64,000 bases of DNA from Solibacillus sp040273735 (GCF_040273735.1 NZ_JBELZM010000008.1:100816-164815); one strand, 5' to 3'. Positions 34,009 through 43,454 are shown, numbered from the stretch's first letter. Notes: a model not told the origin generated them from the letters alone. Program-made: numbers and translations.

Positions 34009-35241
34009 ATGTCAGCAATTAGCTTATTAAACGAAACACTTCAAAATAAATGGTCATTTGAAACGACAATGAAAATACAAGAGGAAATGATTCCTGCGAT
34101 GGTTGAGGGAAAAGATATCGTGGCAGAATCACCGACAGGTTCAGGTAAAACACTAGCCTACACATTACCGATTTTAAATAAAGTAGACGGTAACAAGAAA
34201 CAAACACAAGCATTGATCGTTGCACCTTCACAAGAGCTTGCGATGCAGATCGTCGAAGTAATCCGTGACTGGACAGCAGGAACAGATATCACTGTACAGC
34301 AACTAATCGGTGGTGCGAACTCGGCACGCCAAATCGAAAAATTAAAGAAAAAGCCAACAATTGTTGTCGGTACACCTGGACGCTTAAATGAACTAGCACG
34401 CCAAGGTAAATTAAAACTTAAAGAAATCGAGACGATCGTTTTGGATGAATGCGATCAGTTGCTTAGCCGCGAGTATCGTGTTGTTGTAAAATCGTTTATC
34501 GAAAACTCTGCATTCGGCCGTCAAGTCGTTGTCGTTTCGGCTACGATTACAGAAGAGATCAAGCTTGTAGCAGAGCGCTTAATGTTCGAGCCGATCAGCA
34601 TTGAAATAAAGCCGGAAGATATGGTGAAGTTCGGTAAAGTTGTCCACTCTTTTGTAAAAGTAGAAGAGCGAGACAAAACCGATATGCTTCGTCGATTAGC
34701 CAATATTGAAGGATTGCGCGGATTGGCTTTTGTTAATAACATCGACCAAGTACTAATGAAGCAAAACAAGCTGGAATACCGTGATGCGCCGATTGTAGCA
34801 CTTCACTCGGATATGAAAAAAGATGAGCGTAAAAAAGCGCTGGATGCATTCCGAAAAGGGGACGCACGTATTTTAATTGCGACAGACATTGCAGCTCGAG
34901 GTTTAGATATTTCAGGTTTAACACATGTTATTCATGTCGATGTACCAAGAACAATCGAGCAGTATACACACCGTTCAGGGCGTACAGGACGTGCCGGTGC
35001 AGACGGAGAAGTACTGACATTACTATCGTACAAAGACGAAAAGACATTCAAAAAATGGTTGCGCGATCTTTCCTTAAAGGGTATTCAAAAAGTATGGACT
35101 CAAGGACAGCTTGTCGAGGGGAATGCAAAGACAGTAACATCTAAAGCGGCACCTGCAGCGAGCAAAGCAACAGAAAAAAAGCCGTATCAACCAAAGTCCA
35201 ATAAAAAAGGCATGACTTTCAGTAAGAAAAAGGAGAAATAA
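34009..35241 (+). CDS. DEAD-box family RNA helicase with DECD motif II
   Basis: The 410-residue protein has the helicase motifs in order: Q-motif region, SPTGSGKT (41-48), PSQELA (Ia), GTPGRL (Ib, 121-126), DECD in place of DEAD (146-149), SAT (about 176), and in the second RecA domain IATDIAARGLD (V) and HRSGRTGRAG (VI). A Lys/Ala-rich basic tail of about 45 residues ends the protein and probably aids RNA binding; no DbpA-type domain is present. It is likely an RNA remodelling helicase of the YfmL/CshA group. It lies three bases before an aminopeptidase gene. Confidence 0.88.
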   Translation: MSAISLLNETLQNKWSFETTMKIQEEMIPAMVEGKDIVAESPTGSGKTLAYTLPILNKVDGNKKQTQALIVAPSQELAMQIVEVIRDWTAGTDITVQQLIGGANSARQIEKLKKKPTIVVGTPGRLNELARQGKLKLKEIETIVLDECDQLLSREYRVVVKSFIENSAFGRQVVVVSATITEEIKLVAERLMFEPISIEIKPEDMVKFGKVVHSFVKVEERDKTDMLRRLANIEGLRGLAFVNNIDQVLMKQNKLEYRDAPIVALHSDMKKDERKKALDAFRKGDARILIATDIAARGLDISGLTHVIHVDVPRTIEQYTHRSGRTGRAGADGEVLTLLSYKDEKTFKKWLRDLSLKGIQKVWTQGQLVEGNAKTVTSKAAPAASKATEKKPYQPKSNKKGMTFSKKKEK

Positions 35242-35244
35242 TTC

Positions 35245-36474
35245 ATGACATTCCAAGAGAAGTTAGAGCAATTTGCAGATTTAGCCGTTCGAATCGGAGT
35301 AAATATTCAAAAAGGACAATATTTATTAATTAACACATCTACGGATACGCTGGACTTTACACGTATTGTCGTTAAAAAAGCATATGAAGCAGGCGCAAGC
35401 CGTGTTCATGTAAACTTAACTGATGCCAGCTTTGAGCGTGCTTATTATGAGAATGTTACGGTGGAAGAAACAGCTAATTTCCCGAAATGGGTTGTCGCAC
35501 AACGTGAAGAATTGATTGAACGTAAAGGTGCACTTCTTTGGATCGATGCGGAAAATCCTGATTTACTGGCAGGTATTGATTCAGAAAAAATCGGAGCACA
35601 GCAGAAAGCAGCCGGTGCAGCTTTAGTTAATTACCGTAAGGCTGTTATGAATGATGATATTGCATGGTCAATCATTGCTGTTCCTTCGTCGAAATGGGCG
35701 GCAAAAGTATTCCCTGATTTACCGGAACAAGAGCAGGTTCCTGCATTATGGGATGCTATCTTCAAAACAGTGCGTATAGGTGAAGGGGATGCAGTAGCAA
35801 ACTGGCAAACTCATATTGAAAACTTACATGCACGTGCAGATATGCTGAATAAGAAAAAGTATGCGAAGCTTCATTACACGGCTCCTGGTACAGACTTGAC
35901 GATTGAACTTCCGGAAAAACATTTGTGGAAAAGCGGAAGCAGCGAGGCACCTGAGGGTACGACATTCATCGCGAATATGCCGACAGAAGAAGTCTTCACA
36001 TTACCTGCGAAATATGGTGTAAACGGCTATGTATCAAATACGAAACCGCTCGTTTATAAAGGTAATATTATTGATGATTTCAAGCTGACTTTTGAAAAAG
36101 GTAAAATCGTTAACGTCGAGGCAAAAGTAGGTCAGGACTTATTACAGCAGTTAGTTGCTTCTGACGAAGGGTCTTCGTATTTGGGAGAAGTGGCATTAGT
36201 ACCGCATGAATCACCTATTTCTTCATCAAATATTTTATATTACAACACATTATTCGATGAAAATGCCTCTAACCATTTAGCAATCGGAGAAGCATATCCG
36301 ACGTGCTATGAAGGTGGCAAGGAACTTGAAAAGGGCCAACTGGAAGCACTGGGCATTAATACATCAATTACACATGAAGATTTCATGATCGGCAGTGCGG
36401 AAATGGATATTGACGGAATTCTGGCAGATGGCACAACAGAACCGATTTTCAGAAAAGGTAATTGGGCATTCTAA
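35245..36474 (+). CDS. M29 family metallo-aminopeptidase
   Basis: The 409-residue protein belongs to the AmpS/AmpT (thermophilic) aminopeptidase family. Ligand-bearing segments are NMPTEEVFTLP near residue 248, SSYLGEVALVP near 311, ENASNHLAIG near 340 and THEDFMIGSAEMDIDG near 374, which supply the Glu, His and Asp ligands of the double-metal site. It should remove N-terminal residues from peptides in the cytoplasm. It follows the helicase gene by three bases, so they share a transcript. A closely similar paralogue lies at 53006-54241. Confidence 0.92.
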   Translation: MTFQEKLEQFADLAVRIGVNIQKGQYLLINTSTDTLDFTRIVVKKAYEAGASRVHVNLTDASFERAYYENVTVEETANFPKWVVAQREELIERKGALLWIDAENPDLLAGIDSEKIGAQQKAAGAALVNYRKAVMNDDIAWSIIAVPSSKWAAKVFPDLPEQEQVPALWDAIFKTVRIGEGDAVANWQTHIENLHARADMLNKKKYAKLHYTAPGTDLTIELPEKHLWKSGSSEAPEGTTFIANMPTEEVFTLPAKYGVNGYVSNTKPLVYKGNIIDDFKLTFEKGKIVNVEAKVGQDLLQQLVASDEGSSYLGEVALVPHESPISSSNILYYNTLFDENASNHLAIGEAYPTCYEGGKELEKGQLEALGINTSITHEDFMIGSAEMDIDGILADGTTEPIFRKGNWAF

Positions 36475-36495
36475 CAATTGAAGTGGGGTGAATAA

Positions 36496-37359
36496 ATGCG
36501 AAAAATAATATTCAGTCTTATTTTTTGTATTGTTCTGTTTCCAACGGCAGTATTAGCCAATGAACGGGAAGTTTATATTGCACTTGGCGACTCTTTGGCA
36601 GCAGGGCAAACACCTTACAGTCAAATTGATGCAGGTTATACGGATTTCATTGCTTTGCAGCTGGAGCGCCATGGCAAGCTCGGGTATTTTTCTAAAGAGC
36701 TTACTTTCCCCGGCTACCGTGTTGGAAATGTGATTGAAACAATTCAGTCTGAAAAGGCTGCACCATTACTAAGTGAGGCAACATTAATCACACTGTCAGC
36801 CGGAGCGAATAATTTACTGCCGCTTATTACACATAACCCGCTACAGGGAACAATCGCTTTTAGTCAGCTTAATGCGAATTTCGCATTAAATGAAGTGCGT
36901 ACCCAAATGGGAGAGCTGCTTTCGTTAATTAATGCAAAGGCACCGAAAGCGACAGTTTATGTACTTGGCTATTATTTGCCTTATGCAAGTGTTCATAAAG
37001 AACAGGCAGAAGGAGCGGTAGAGGCGGTACAGCTTCTAAATACGATTCTGAAGCAGGAAACAGAAGCAGCAGGCTATAGATTTGTAGATGTTTATGAAGC
37101 ATTTGACCAGCAGCGCACAACATATTTGCCGAATGTGGCGGATGTACATCCAAACCAGCTAGGGTACCGTATTATGGCTAATGAAATGTTGAAAAGTTAT
37201 AGCGGGAATGAGACACTCATTTTGCCTATCGATGCAATGCCAGCCCCAAACCCGAAAACATTTGAAGAAATACTGCAGCTGCAAAGGGAGTCAGCTGTAG
37301 AAGAAATACCATATATCGCTCTGCATACGCTGGATCAACCGATACCGATATTTGTATAA
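36496..37359 (+). CDS. Secreted SGNH/GDSL esterase
   Basis: The 287-residue protein has a signal peptide (MRKIIFSLIFCIVLFPTAVLA, predicted cleavage near residue 21) and the SGNH blocks: ALGDSLAAGQ (Ser nucleophile), a Gly block, SAGANNLLP (Asn) and DVHPNQLGYR (Asp and His) near residue 215. It resembles Bacillus secreted GDSL lipases that act on short acyl esters. It lies 22 bases after the aminopeptidase gene with GGGGTG before the ATG, so it is probably the third gene of that operon. Confidence 0.88.
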   Translation: MRKIIFSLIFCIVLFPTAVLANEREVYIALGDSLAAGQTPYSQIDAGYTDFIALQLERHGKLGYFSKELTFPGYRVGNVIETIQSEKAAPLLSEATLITLSAGANNLLPLITHNPLQGTIAFSQLNANFALNEVRTQMGELLSLINAKAPKATVYVLGYYLPYASVHKEQAEGAVEAVQLLNTILKQETEAAGYRFVDVYEAFDQQRTTYLPNVADVHPNQLGYRIMANEMLKSYSGNETLILPIDAMPAPNPKTFEEILQLQRESAVEEIPYIALHTLDQPIPIFV

Positions 37360-37405
37360 AAAAAGCATTCCATCAAGAAATTCTTGAAGGAATGCTTTTT
37401 TGTTT
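37357..37405. terminator. Bidirectional terminator between the GDSL esterase and oppA genes
   Basis: AAAAGCATTCC and GGAATGCTTTT flank TCAAGAA/TTCTTGA; A and T runs give termination on both strands. Confidence 0.93.
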
Positions 37406-37409
37406 TCAA

Positions 37410-39053
37410 TTACTCGCTAATTTTAACGTCACGTAATTGATAGATGCTGTCAGTACCAACGTTGAAGCCAGAAACTTTATCAGATACACCAGTTAAAGTA
37501 TATGGGTGTAATACGAATGCCATTGGCGACTCGTCTGAGATAAGTTGTAAAGCTTCTTTGTAGATTGCTTCACGTGCAGTTGGATCTGCTTCACGACGAC
37601 CTTTTTCTAATAATTCATCTACTTTTTCGCTTGTGTAGAATGAACGGTTACCTGGGTCACCATGTTGTGAAGAGTGGAATAATGCATATAGACCGTAGTC
37701 CGCATCACCAGTTGGGTTAGACCAGCCTAAGATGAACATGTCGTGCTCACCAGCAGCTGTTTTTTCCAAGTATGAACCGAACTCCATTACTTCGATTTCA
37801 GCTTGAATGTTTAATTTCTTTAATTCTTCTTGTAAAACAATTGCAACTTGTTGACGAGCTGGATTATCATTCGTCCAAATTGTTGTTTTAAAGCCGTCCG
37901 CATATCCTGCTTCTGCAAGTAATGCTTTAGCTTCGTCAATGTTGTAAGCCATAGAAGTCACATCTTCTGTGTATCCGAAAATACCAGGAGCTAATGGTGA
38001 AATCGCAGGAATACCAAAGCCTTCATAAATACCATCGATTAAAGTAGGGCGATCGATTGCTTTAGAAATTGCCTGACGTACTTTTGGATCGTTGAAAGGT
38101 TCTTTTTCAGTATTGAAACCAAGGTATGTTAAAGATGAAGAAGCAGTTTCCAATACAGAAGCGCCCTCAAAAGTATTAACATTTGCTACTTGACCTGGCT
38201 CAACTGCACCGATAATGTGTGCATAACCTGATTGTAATTCCGCTACACGAGTAGCACTTTCTGGTACTACTTTAAATGTTACAGAATCAATGTGTACTGG
38301 AGTGCCAGCGTATTCTGCGAACTTAACTAATTTAATTTCAGTACCTGGAGTCCAGCTCTCAAATTTGAATGGACCAGTACCAACCGGGTTTGTTCCGATT
38401 ACAGAACCAGCTTTGACTGATGAATCAGCTTCCATTGCAGCGTAATCTTCTTCAATAGATTTAGGTGAAATGATACTACCACCATTATGCGTTAAGTGAG
38501 CAAGTAATGGTGAGAATGGGTATTCAGTTACAAATTGAACAGTAGATTCATCTACTACTTTAACTTCTGTTACCATCTCAAATAAGAAAGCGCGTGGAGA
38601 TGCAACTTCTGGATCTAATAAACGGTCGAATGAAGTTTTTACAGCCTCAGCGTTAAATGCTTCACCGTCATGGAAAGTAACACCTGTTTTAAGCTTGAAT
38701 TCCCAAGTTAAATCATCTACTTGAGTCCAAGATTCTGCAAGACCAGGTACTAATTCCCCGTTTGCATCACGGTTTACTAATGTTTCATAAAGGTTTGACT
38801 GAATGTTAGATGATGGTACGTCATTTGAACCATGTGGATCCAATGAGCTTGCATCAGATAACTCGGCGATAATTAAGTCGCCGCCAGCCGCAGCTTCCTC
38901 TGTAGTACCAGAGTCAGTATTTGTTTCAGTTCCAGTGTCTCCGCTATCTTTTGATGTGTCTTCTGAATCATCTCCACCAGCACATGCAGCTAGCACAAGT
39001 GCAAGTGTAAATGTAAGAAGCAGCATCCATAGCGACTTTTTAGAAAATGACAT
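37410..39053 (-). CDS. oppA: Oligopeptide/dipeptide ABC transporter substrate-binding lipoprotein
   Basis: The 547-residue protein has a lipobox LAAC near residue 23, an Asp/Ser/Thr-rich linker, and the family 5 solute-binding signature around VPSSNIQSNLYETLVNRDAN followed by GELVPGLAESW near residue 80. Later segments, LTYLGFNTEKEPFNDPKVRQ then AISKAID and GWSNPTGDADYGLYALFHSS, are typical of dipeptide, oligopeptide or glutathione binding proteins. It is transcribed away from the permease and ATPase genes across a 396-base gap. Ligand range cannot be told from the sequence; the symbol marks the role only. Confidence 0.88.
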   Translation of the reverse strand: MSFSKKSLWMLLLTFTLALVLAACAGGDDSEDTSKDSGDTGTETNTDSGTTEEAAAGGDLIIAELSDASSLDPHGSNDVPSSNIQSNLYETLVNRDANGELVPGLAESWTQVDDLTWEFKLKTGVTFHDGEAFNAEAVKTSFDRLLDPEVASPRAFLFEMVTEVKVVDESTVQFVTEYPFSPLLAHLTHNGGSIISPKSIEEDYAAMEADSSVKAGSVIGTNPVGTGPFKFESWTPGTEIKLVKFAEYAGTPVHIDSVTFKVVPESATRVAELQSGYAHIIGAVEPGQVANVNTFEGASVLETASSSLTYLGFNTEKEPFNDPKVRQAISKAIDRPTLIDGIYEGFGIPAISPLAPGIFGYTEDVTSMAYNIDEAKALLAEAGYADGFKTTIWTNDNPARQQVAIVLQEELKKLNIQAEIEVMEFGSYLEKTAAGEHDMFILGWSNPTGDADYGLYALFHSSQHGDPGNRSFYTSEKVDELLEKGRREADPTAREAIYKEALQLISDESPMAFVLHPYTLTGVSDKVSGFNVGTDSIYQLRDVKISE

Positions 39054-39088
39054 GTTGGAAGTCCCCCCATTTTTTATGATTTTAGAAT

Positions 39089-39104
39089 ATTACAAAAATG
39101 TAAT
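39089..39104. promoter_or_regulatory. Inverted repeat in the oppA leader
   Basis: ATTACA, four A residues, TGTAAT, lying between the oppA promoter and start codon. Possible operator. Confidence 0.4.
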
Positions 39105-39114
39105 TTCTGTTAAT

Positions 39115-39142
39115 AGAATAGCACATGATTACAAAGCATCAA
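39115..39142 (-). promoter_or_regulatory. oppA promoter
   Basis: On the minus strand TTGATG (39137-39142) and TATTCT (39115-39120) are 16 bases apart, with TGC extending the -10 box. Confidence 0.5.
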
Positions 39143-39212
39143 ATACAAAAAAGAAAAAAACTTTTTTAAGTAGAAAAATTAAGTATTTTATAGTATCTTG
39201 TTATAATATTAT

Positions 39213-39227
39213 TAAATTCAGAAAAAT
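39213..39227. promoter_or_regulatory. CodY-like box 1
   Basis: TAAATTCAGAAAAAT matches 11 of 15 positions of the CodY consensus AATTTTCWGAAAATT. It lies between the divergent opp promoters. Confidence 0.35.
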
Positions 39228-39324
39228 GATAAAAATATAACAGAATCAATTCTTTGGATTTATTTTCATATAAAAGTATATTATGTAAATATAACTTTTG
39301 GACTAAAAAACATAAAAATATTAA

Positions 39325-39339
39325 AATATTCTGAATTTT
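39325..39339. promoter_or_regulatory. CodY-like box 2
   Basis: AATATTCTGAATTTT matches 12 of 15 positions of the CodY consensus and lies 18 bases before the -35 box of oppC. The remaining parts of 39054-39449 are very AT-rich with no gene seen. Confidence 0.4.
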
Positions 39340-39356
39340 AGTAAAAAAATATTATG

Positions 39357-39386
39357 TTGAAATGTTCAGATTTCACTCTATATACT
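39357..39386 (+). promoter_or_regulatory. oppCBDF promoter
   Basis: TTGAAA at 39357-39362 and TATACT at 39381-39386, 18 bases apart, about 65 bases before the TTG start of oppC. Confidence 0.6.
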
Positions 39387-39449
39387 AATGCTTATACAAA
39401 TTTAATATTGTTGTAAGAAGGAAAATAAAATTTGAAAGGGTGAATTATA

Positions 39450-40346
39450 TTGAGTACAGCACAAACAGAGCAAAATCCTTCTACTGTGAGAAAAAGCAAT
39501 CCCCGAGCAGAAGCTTTTAAAACATTTATGAAGCGTTTATTAAAGAATAAAGCGGCAGTAGTTGGAGGATTAGTCATTCTTTTTATCATTTTAGTAGGGA
39601 TATTTGGACCATTTTTAGTAAAGACAGATCCAAATGCTCAAAATATTCTAAACAAATTACAACCACCTTCAAAAGAGCATTGGTTTGGTACTGATAACTT
39701 TGGCCGGGACATTTTCTCCCGTATTGTTAACGGTACAAAGCTAACGTTAACGGTAGGATTTTTATCCGTATTTATTGGCGGGGTTATCGGAGTCGTAATA
39801 GGAATTGTAGCCGGGTACTATGGAGGGGCAGTAGATACAATTACGATGCGTCTTATGGATATTTTGCTAGCATTCCCGGGTATTTTACTGGCACTTGCGA
39901 TTGTATCAGTATTAGGTGGTAGTTTAATAAACGTAATTATTGCGGTTGGGATATTCTCAATACCGGCATTTGCCCGCATTGTCCGAGGATCAACCTTACA
40001 AGTGAAAAAACTCGAATACATCGATGCAGTTAAAGCACTGGGTGCATCAGATATTCGTATAATATTTAAGCACATTTTACCGAATATTATGTCACCTATT
40101 ATCGTACAAGCAACGATGCGTATTGCAACGGCAATTCTGACAGCTTCCGGTTTAGCATTCCTAGGTTTAGGCGCACAGCCGCCAGCAGCGGAATGGGGAG
40201 CTATGTTAAGTGATGGTCGTGCGTTTATGCACAATGCGGGACATATGGTATTAATTCCTGGAATGATGATTGTTATCGTAGTATTGGCATTTAACATTTT
40301 TGGTGACGGTTTACGTGATGCACTTGATCCGAAGATGAAACAATAG
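39450..40346 (+). CDS. oppC: Peptide ABC transporter permease, OppC/DppC type
   Basis: The 298-residue protein has an N-terminal basic segment, six membrane segments and the DppC-type motifs HWFGTDNFGRDIFSRIVNGT near residue 72 and EYIDAVKALGASDIRIIFKH near 188 (ATPase-docking loop). It starts at TTG 39450 behind GAAAGGGTG. It forms the channel with OppB; here it comes before OppB, the reverse of the common oppABCDF order. Confidence 0.9.
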   Translation: MSTAQTEQNPSTVRKSNPRAEAFKTFMKRLLKNKAAVVGGLVILFIILVGIFGPFLVKTDPNAQNILNKLQPPSKEHWFGTDNFGRDIFSRIVNGTKLTLTVGFLSVFIGGVIGVVIGIVAGYYGGAVDTITMRLMDILLAFPGILLALAIVSVLGGSLINVIIAVGIFSIPAFARIVRGSTLQVKKLEYIDAVKALGASDIRIIFKHILPNIMSPIIVQATMRIATAILTASGLAFLGLGAQPPAAEWGAMLSDGRAFMHNAGHMVLIPGMMIVIVVLAFNIFGDGLRDALDPKMKQ

Positions 40347-40361
40347 GAGGTGGAACAGTAA

Positions 40362-41315
40362 ATGACTAAATATATTATTCGTCGTTTATTACAAACGATT
40401 CCCGTACTGTTTGGGGTTTCAATTTTAGTATTTTCATTGATGTTCCTAATTCCTGGAGATCCTGCACAAGTAATGGCAGGGGAAGGTGCATCTGAACAAA
40501 CGGTAGAAAATTTACGTGAAAAACTGGGTCTGAATGATCCGCCATATGTGCAATACGGCCGATTTTTAGGGAATGCCCTGCAAGGTGATTTAGGAAACTC
40601 TATTCGCAGCGGGCGCCCGGTAATGGATGAGATTCAGGCACGTTTTTGGATTACAGTGGAAGTGTCTGTGTATGCCACAATTTTAGCTGTATTTATCGGT
40701 TTAATTGCCGGTATTATTTCGGCAGTCCGTCATTATACGCTTACAGATGTATCGATTATGATTGTCGCGCTTTTCGGCCTATCAATGCCGAACTTCTGGT
40801 TAGGTTTACTGCTGATTCAATGGTTTGCATTAGGAAATCTGCCATTCGGTTTGGAGTTGCCGGAATTTTTAAAAATGCGTCCTTCCGGATGGGGAGATTC
40901 ATGGCGCCAAATTATATTGCCTGTAGTAACACTAGGGACAGGTGGGGCAGCTATTATTGCTCGTATGACACGTTCGTCAATGCTTGAAGTAATTGGTCAG
41001 GACTATATTCGTACTGCTCGTGCAAAAGGTGTATCAGAACGTATCGTTATTTACCGCCACGCACTGAAAAATGCGCTAATCCCTGTTGTAACGGTTATTG
41101 GTCTGGAGTTTGGCGGTTTCTTAGGCGGTGCTGTATTAACAGAGACGATTTTCGCTATTAACGGTATGGGACGTCTGACAATTGATGCAATCAGGCAACG
41201 GGATTTCCCGATTGTTCAAGGGACTGTACTTGTAATTTCACTGTTATTCGTAATTGTAAACCTGCTTGTTGATATTTCTTACAAGTTCTTAAATAAACGA
41301 ATTGATTTGAACTAA
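40362..41315 (+). CDS. oppB: Peptide ABC transporter permease, OppB/DppB type
   Basis: The 317-residue protein begins MTKYIIRRLLQTIPVLFGVS, the hallmark of DppB/OppB, and has FLIPGDPAQVMAGEGAS, GDLGNSIRSGRPV and the docking loop DYIRTARAKGVSERIVIYRH near residue 215. Six membrane segments. AGGAGGTGG precedes the ATG and the gene is 15 bases after oppC. Confidence 0.92.
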   Translation: MTKYIIRRLLQTIPVLFGVSILVFSLMFLIPGDPAQVMAGEGASEQTVENLREKLGLNDPPYVQYGRFLGNALQGDLGNSIRSGRPVMDEIQARFWITVEVSVYATILAVFIGLIAGIISAVRHYTLTDVSIMIVALFGLSMPNFWLGLLLIQWFALGNLPFGLELPEFLKMRPSGWGDSWRQIILPVVTLGTGGAAIIARMTRSSMLEVIGQDYIRTARAKGVSERIVIYRHALKNALIPVVTVIGLEFGGFLGGAVLTETIFAINGMGRLTIDAIRQRDFPIVQGTVLVISLLFVIVNLLVDISYKFLNKRIDLN

Positions 41316-41336
41316 AGATGAAAAGAGGTGTGGCAA

Positions 41337-42374
41337 ATGAATGAAACGGAAAACATTTTAGTCGTAAATAATTTACAAACATCATTCGGCACGGATGCTG
41401 GAGAGGTACGTGCTGTTGATGGTGTAAGCTTTACTGTTCCGAAAGGTAAAACAATCGGGATTGTAGGAGAATCGGGTTCTGGGAAAAGTATCACATCACT
41501 TTCAATACTGCGCTTACTTGCATCGAACGGCAAAACGAAAGGCGGCGAAGTACTTTTTAAAGGGAAGGACTTGCTGAAGCTTTCAGAAAAAGCGATGCGT
41601 GATATTCGAGGAAACCAGATTTCTATGATTTTCCAAGAACCGATGACATCGTTAAACCCGGTTTATACAGTAGGCCAGCAGATTAGTGAAACAATCCGAA
41701 TCCATAAAAAGTTGGACAAAAAAGCAGCAATGCAGCAATCTGTTGAGATGCTGAAGCTTGTAGGTATTCCATCTCCGGAAAAGCGTGTAAAACAATACCC
41801 GCACGAACTTTCAGGAGGAATGCGTCAACGTGTAATGATTGCGATGGCACTGGCATGTGACCCGGAAATTTTAATTGCGGATGAGCCTACAACGGCGCTG
41901 GATGTAACGATTCAAGCACAAATTCTGGAACTGATAAAAGATCTGCAAAATCGTTTAGGCATGTCAGTTATTATGATTACTCATGATTTAGGTGTAGTAG
42001 CGGAAACATGTGATTATGTGGCAGTAATGTATGCAGGACAAGTGGTAGAATACTCAGATGTCCGTTCATTATTTAAAAATCCGAAACATCCATATACGTT
42101 AGGATTACTTAATTCATTACCACGTCACGATGTGGAACAGGAAAAACTGATCCCAATTAAAGGAATGGTGCCAAGCCCGCATGAAATGCCCGTAGGATGC
42201 CGCTTTGCTCCTCGTTGTCCTGTTGCAATCGAACTTTGCCATAAAAAGCAGCCGGATTTACTGAATACCGATGAAAATAGTTCAGAGCAAATCCGCTGTT
42301 GGTTGTATTCGGATGAATGGGATGGAGAATCGGAGGTGACGTTATATGGCGAAAAAAGAACTGTTAAAGGTTGA
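41337..42374 (+). CDS. oppD: Peptide ABC transporter ATPase, OppD/DppD type
   Basis: The 345-residue protein has Walker A GESGSGKS near residue 42, the signature LSGGMRQRV, Walker B ILIADEPTTALD and the oligopeptide-family C-terminal Cys segment GCRFAPRCPVAIELCHKKQP. AGAGGTG lies six bases before the ATG at 41337; the frame is open nine bases earlier. It hydrolyses ATP together with OppF to drive peptide import. Confidence 0.92.
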   Translation: MNETENILVVNNLQTSFGTDAGEVRAVDGVSFTVPKGKTIGIVGESGSGKSITSLSILRLLASNGKTKGGEVLFKGKDLLKLSEKAMRDIRGNQISMIFQEPMTSLNPVYTVGQQISETIRIHKKLDKKAAMQQSVEMLKLVGIPSPEKRVKQYPHELSGGMRQRVMIAMALACDPEILIADEPTTALDVTIQAQILELIKDLQNRLGMSVIMITHDLGVVAETCDYVAVMYAGQVVEYSDVRSLFKNPKHPYTLGLLNSLPRHDVEQEKLIPIKGMVPSPHEMPVGCRFAPRCPVAIELCHKKQPDLLNTDENSSEQIRCWLYSDEWDGESEVTLYGEKRTVKG

Positions 42375-43359
42375 GGGACTAAAACAGTATTTCCCGATTA
42401 AGGGAGGATTTTTAGGCCGTACAGTCAATCACGTAAAAGCGGTAGATGATATTTCCTTTACGATTTATGAAGGGGAAACTGTCAGTATTGTAGGGGAATC
42501 GGGTTGTGGTAAATCCACGACAGGCCGTGCGATTTTACGATTGGAAGAGCCGACAGATGGTTCCGTAGTATTTCAAGGGACTGATATTACGAAAATTCCG
42601 AAAGGCGAAATGCGTAAATTCCGCAAAGATCTGCAAATCATTTTTCAGGACCCGTATGCGTCGATCAATCCGCGTCAGACAGTTGCAAGTGTGCTGAACG
42701 AAGCAATGCATATTCAAAATGTACTGCCGCCAAATCAGCGACGTGCCCGTATTGAACAACTGCTTGAAACTGTCGGATTACGACCATATCAGGCAGACCG
42801 CTACCCGCATGAATTCTCTGGTGGTCAACGTCAGCGTATCGGTATTGCCCGTGCGTTATCGGTTGATCCGAAACTGATTATTTGTGATGAAGCTGTATCA
42901 GCACTGGACGTTTCGATTCAGGCGCAAGTGCTGAACTTACTGGAAGAGCTGCAAAATGAATATGGATTAACTTATTTATTCATCTCGCATGACCTCGGGG
43001 TTGTACGTCATATCTCGGACCGTATTATTGTAATGTATTTAGGGAAAATTGTAGAGATTGCAGATAAAACAAGCCTGTTCGAAAACCCGCAGCATCCTTA
43101 TACGAAAGCATTATTATCTGCGATTCCTGTACCTGATCCGGATGCTGTAAAAAATCGTATTGTTTTAAAAGGTGATGTACCGTCACCTATCGATCCACCA
43201 CAAGGCTGCCGATTCCATACACGCTGTCCATTTGCGACAGATAAGTGCAGAACGGAAGAACCTGTTTTGCGTACATCTTCTATAATGAAGGATACGCATG
43301 AGGCAGCATGCCACTACATGGAAGAAATTTCAGCCGGCAAAATGGCTGTAAAGCAGTAA
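42346..43359 (+). CDS. oppF: Peptide ABC transporter ATPase, OppF/DppF type
   Basis: The 337-residue protein has GESGCGKS (Walker A), FSGGQRQRI (signature), LIICDEAVSALDVS (Walker B, with Ala in place of the usual Pro after Glu) and the Cys-rich tail CRFHTRCPFATDKCRTEEP. Its start overlaps oppD by 29 bases, with GGAGGTG inside the oppD coding sequence, so translation is coupled. It closes the oppCBDF operon. Confidence 0.92.
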   Translation: MAKKELLKVEGLKQYFPIKGGFLGRTVNHVKAVDDISFTIYEGETVSIVGESGCGKSTTGRAILRLEEPTDGSVVFQGTDITKIPKGEMRKFRKDLQIIFQDPYASINPRQTVASVLNEAMHIQNVLPPNQRRARIEQLLETVGLRPYQADRYPHEFSGGQRQRIGIARALSVDPKLIICDEAVSALDVSIQAQVLNLLEELQNEYGLTYLFISHDLGVVRHISDRIIVMYLGKIVEIADKTSLFENPQHPYTKALLSAIPVPDPDAVKNRIVLKGDVPSPIDPPQGCRFHTRCPFATDKCRTEEPVLRTSSIMKDTHEAACHYMEEISAGKMAVKQ

Positions 43360-43365
43360 TTATCG

Positions 43366-43407
43366 ACCGCATTGTACGAACGAATATTCGTACGATGTGG
43401 TTTTTTT
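43366..43407 (+). terminator. Terminator of the oppCBDF operon
   Basis: A 15-bp stem, ACCGCATTGTACGAA/TTCGTACGATGTGGT, is followed by seven T residues. Confidence 0.93.
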
Positions 43408-43454
43408 ATTTTCCCTCATGTACACTTATAGTTATAAGATAGGAGGCGGTATTC

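Noticed and set aside
39818..40297. Minus-strand frame of 159 codons inside oppC
   Set aside because: It is complementary to a clear permease gene, with codon use typical of an antisense shadow.
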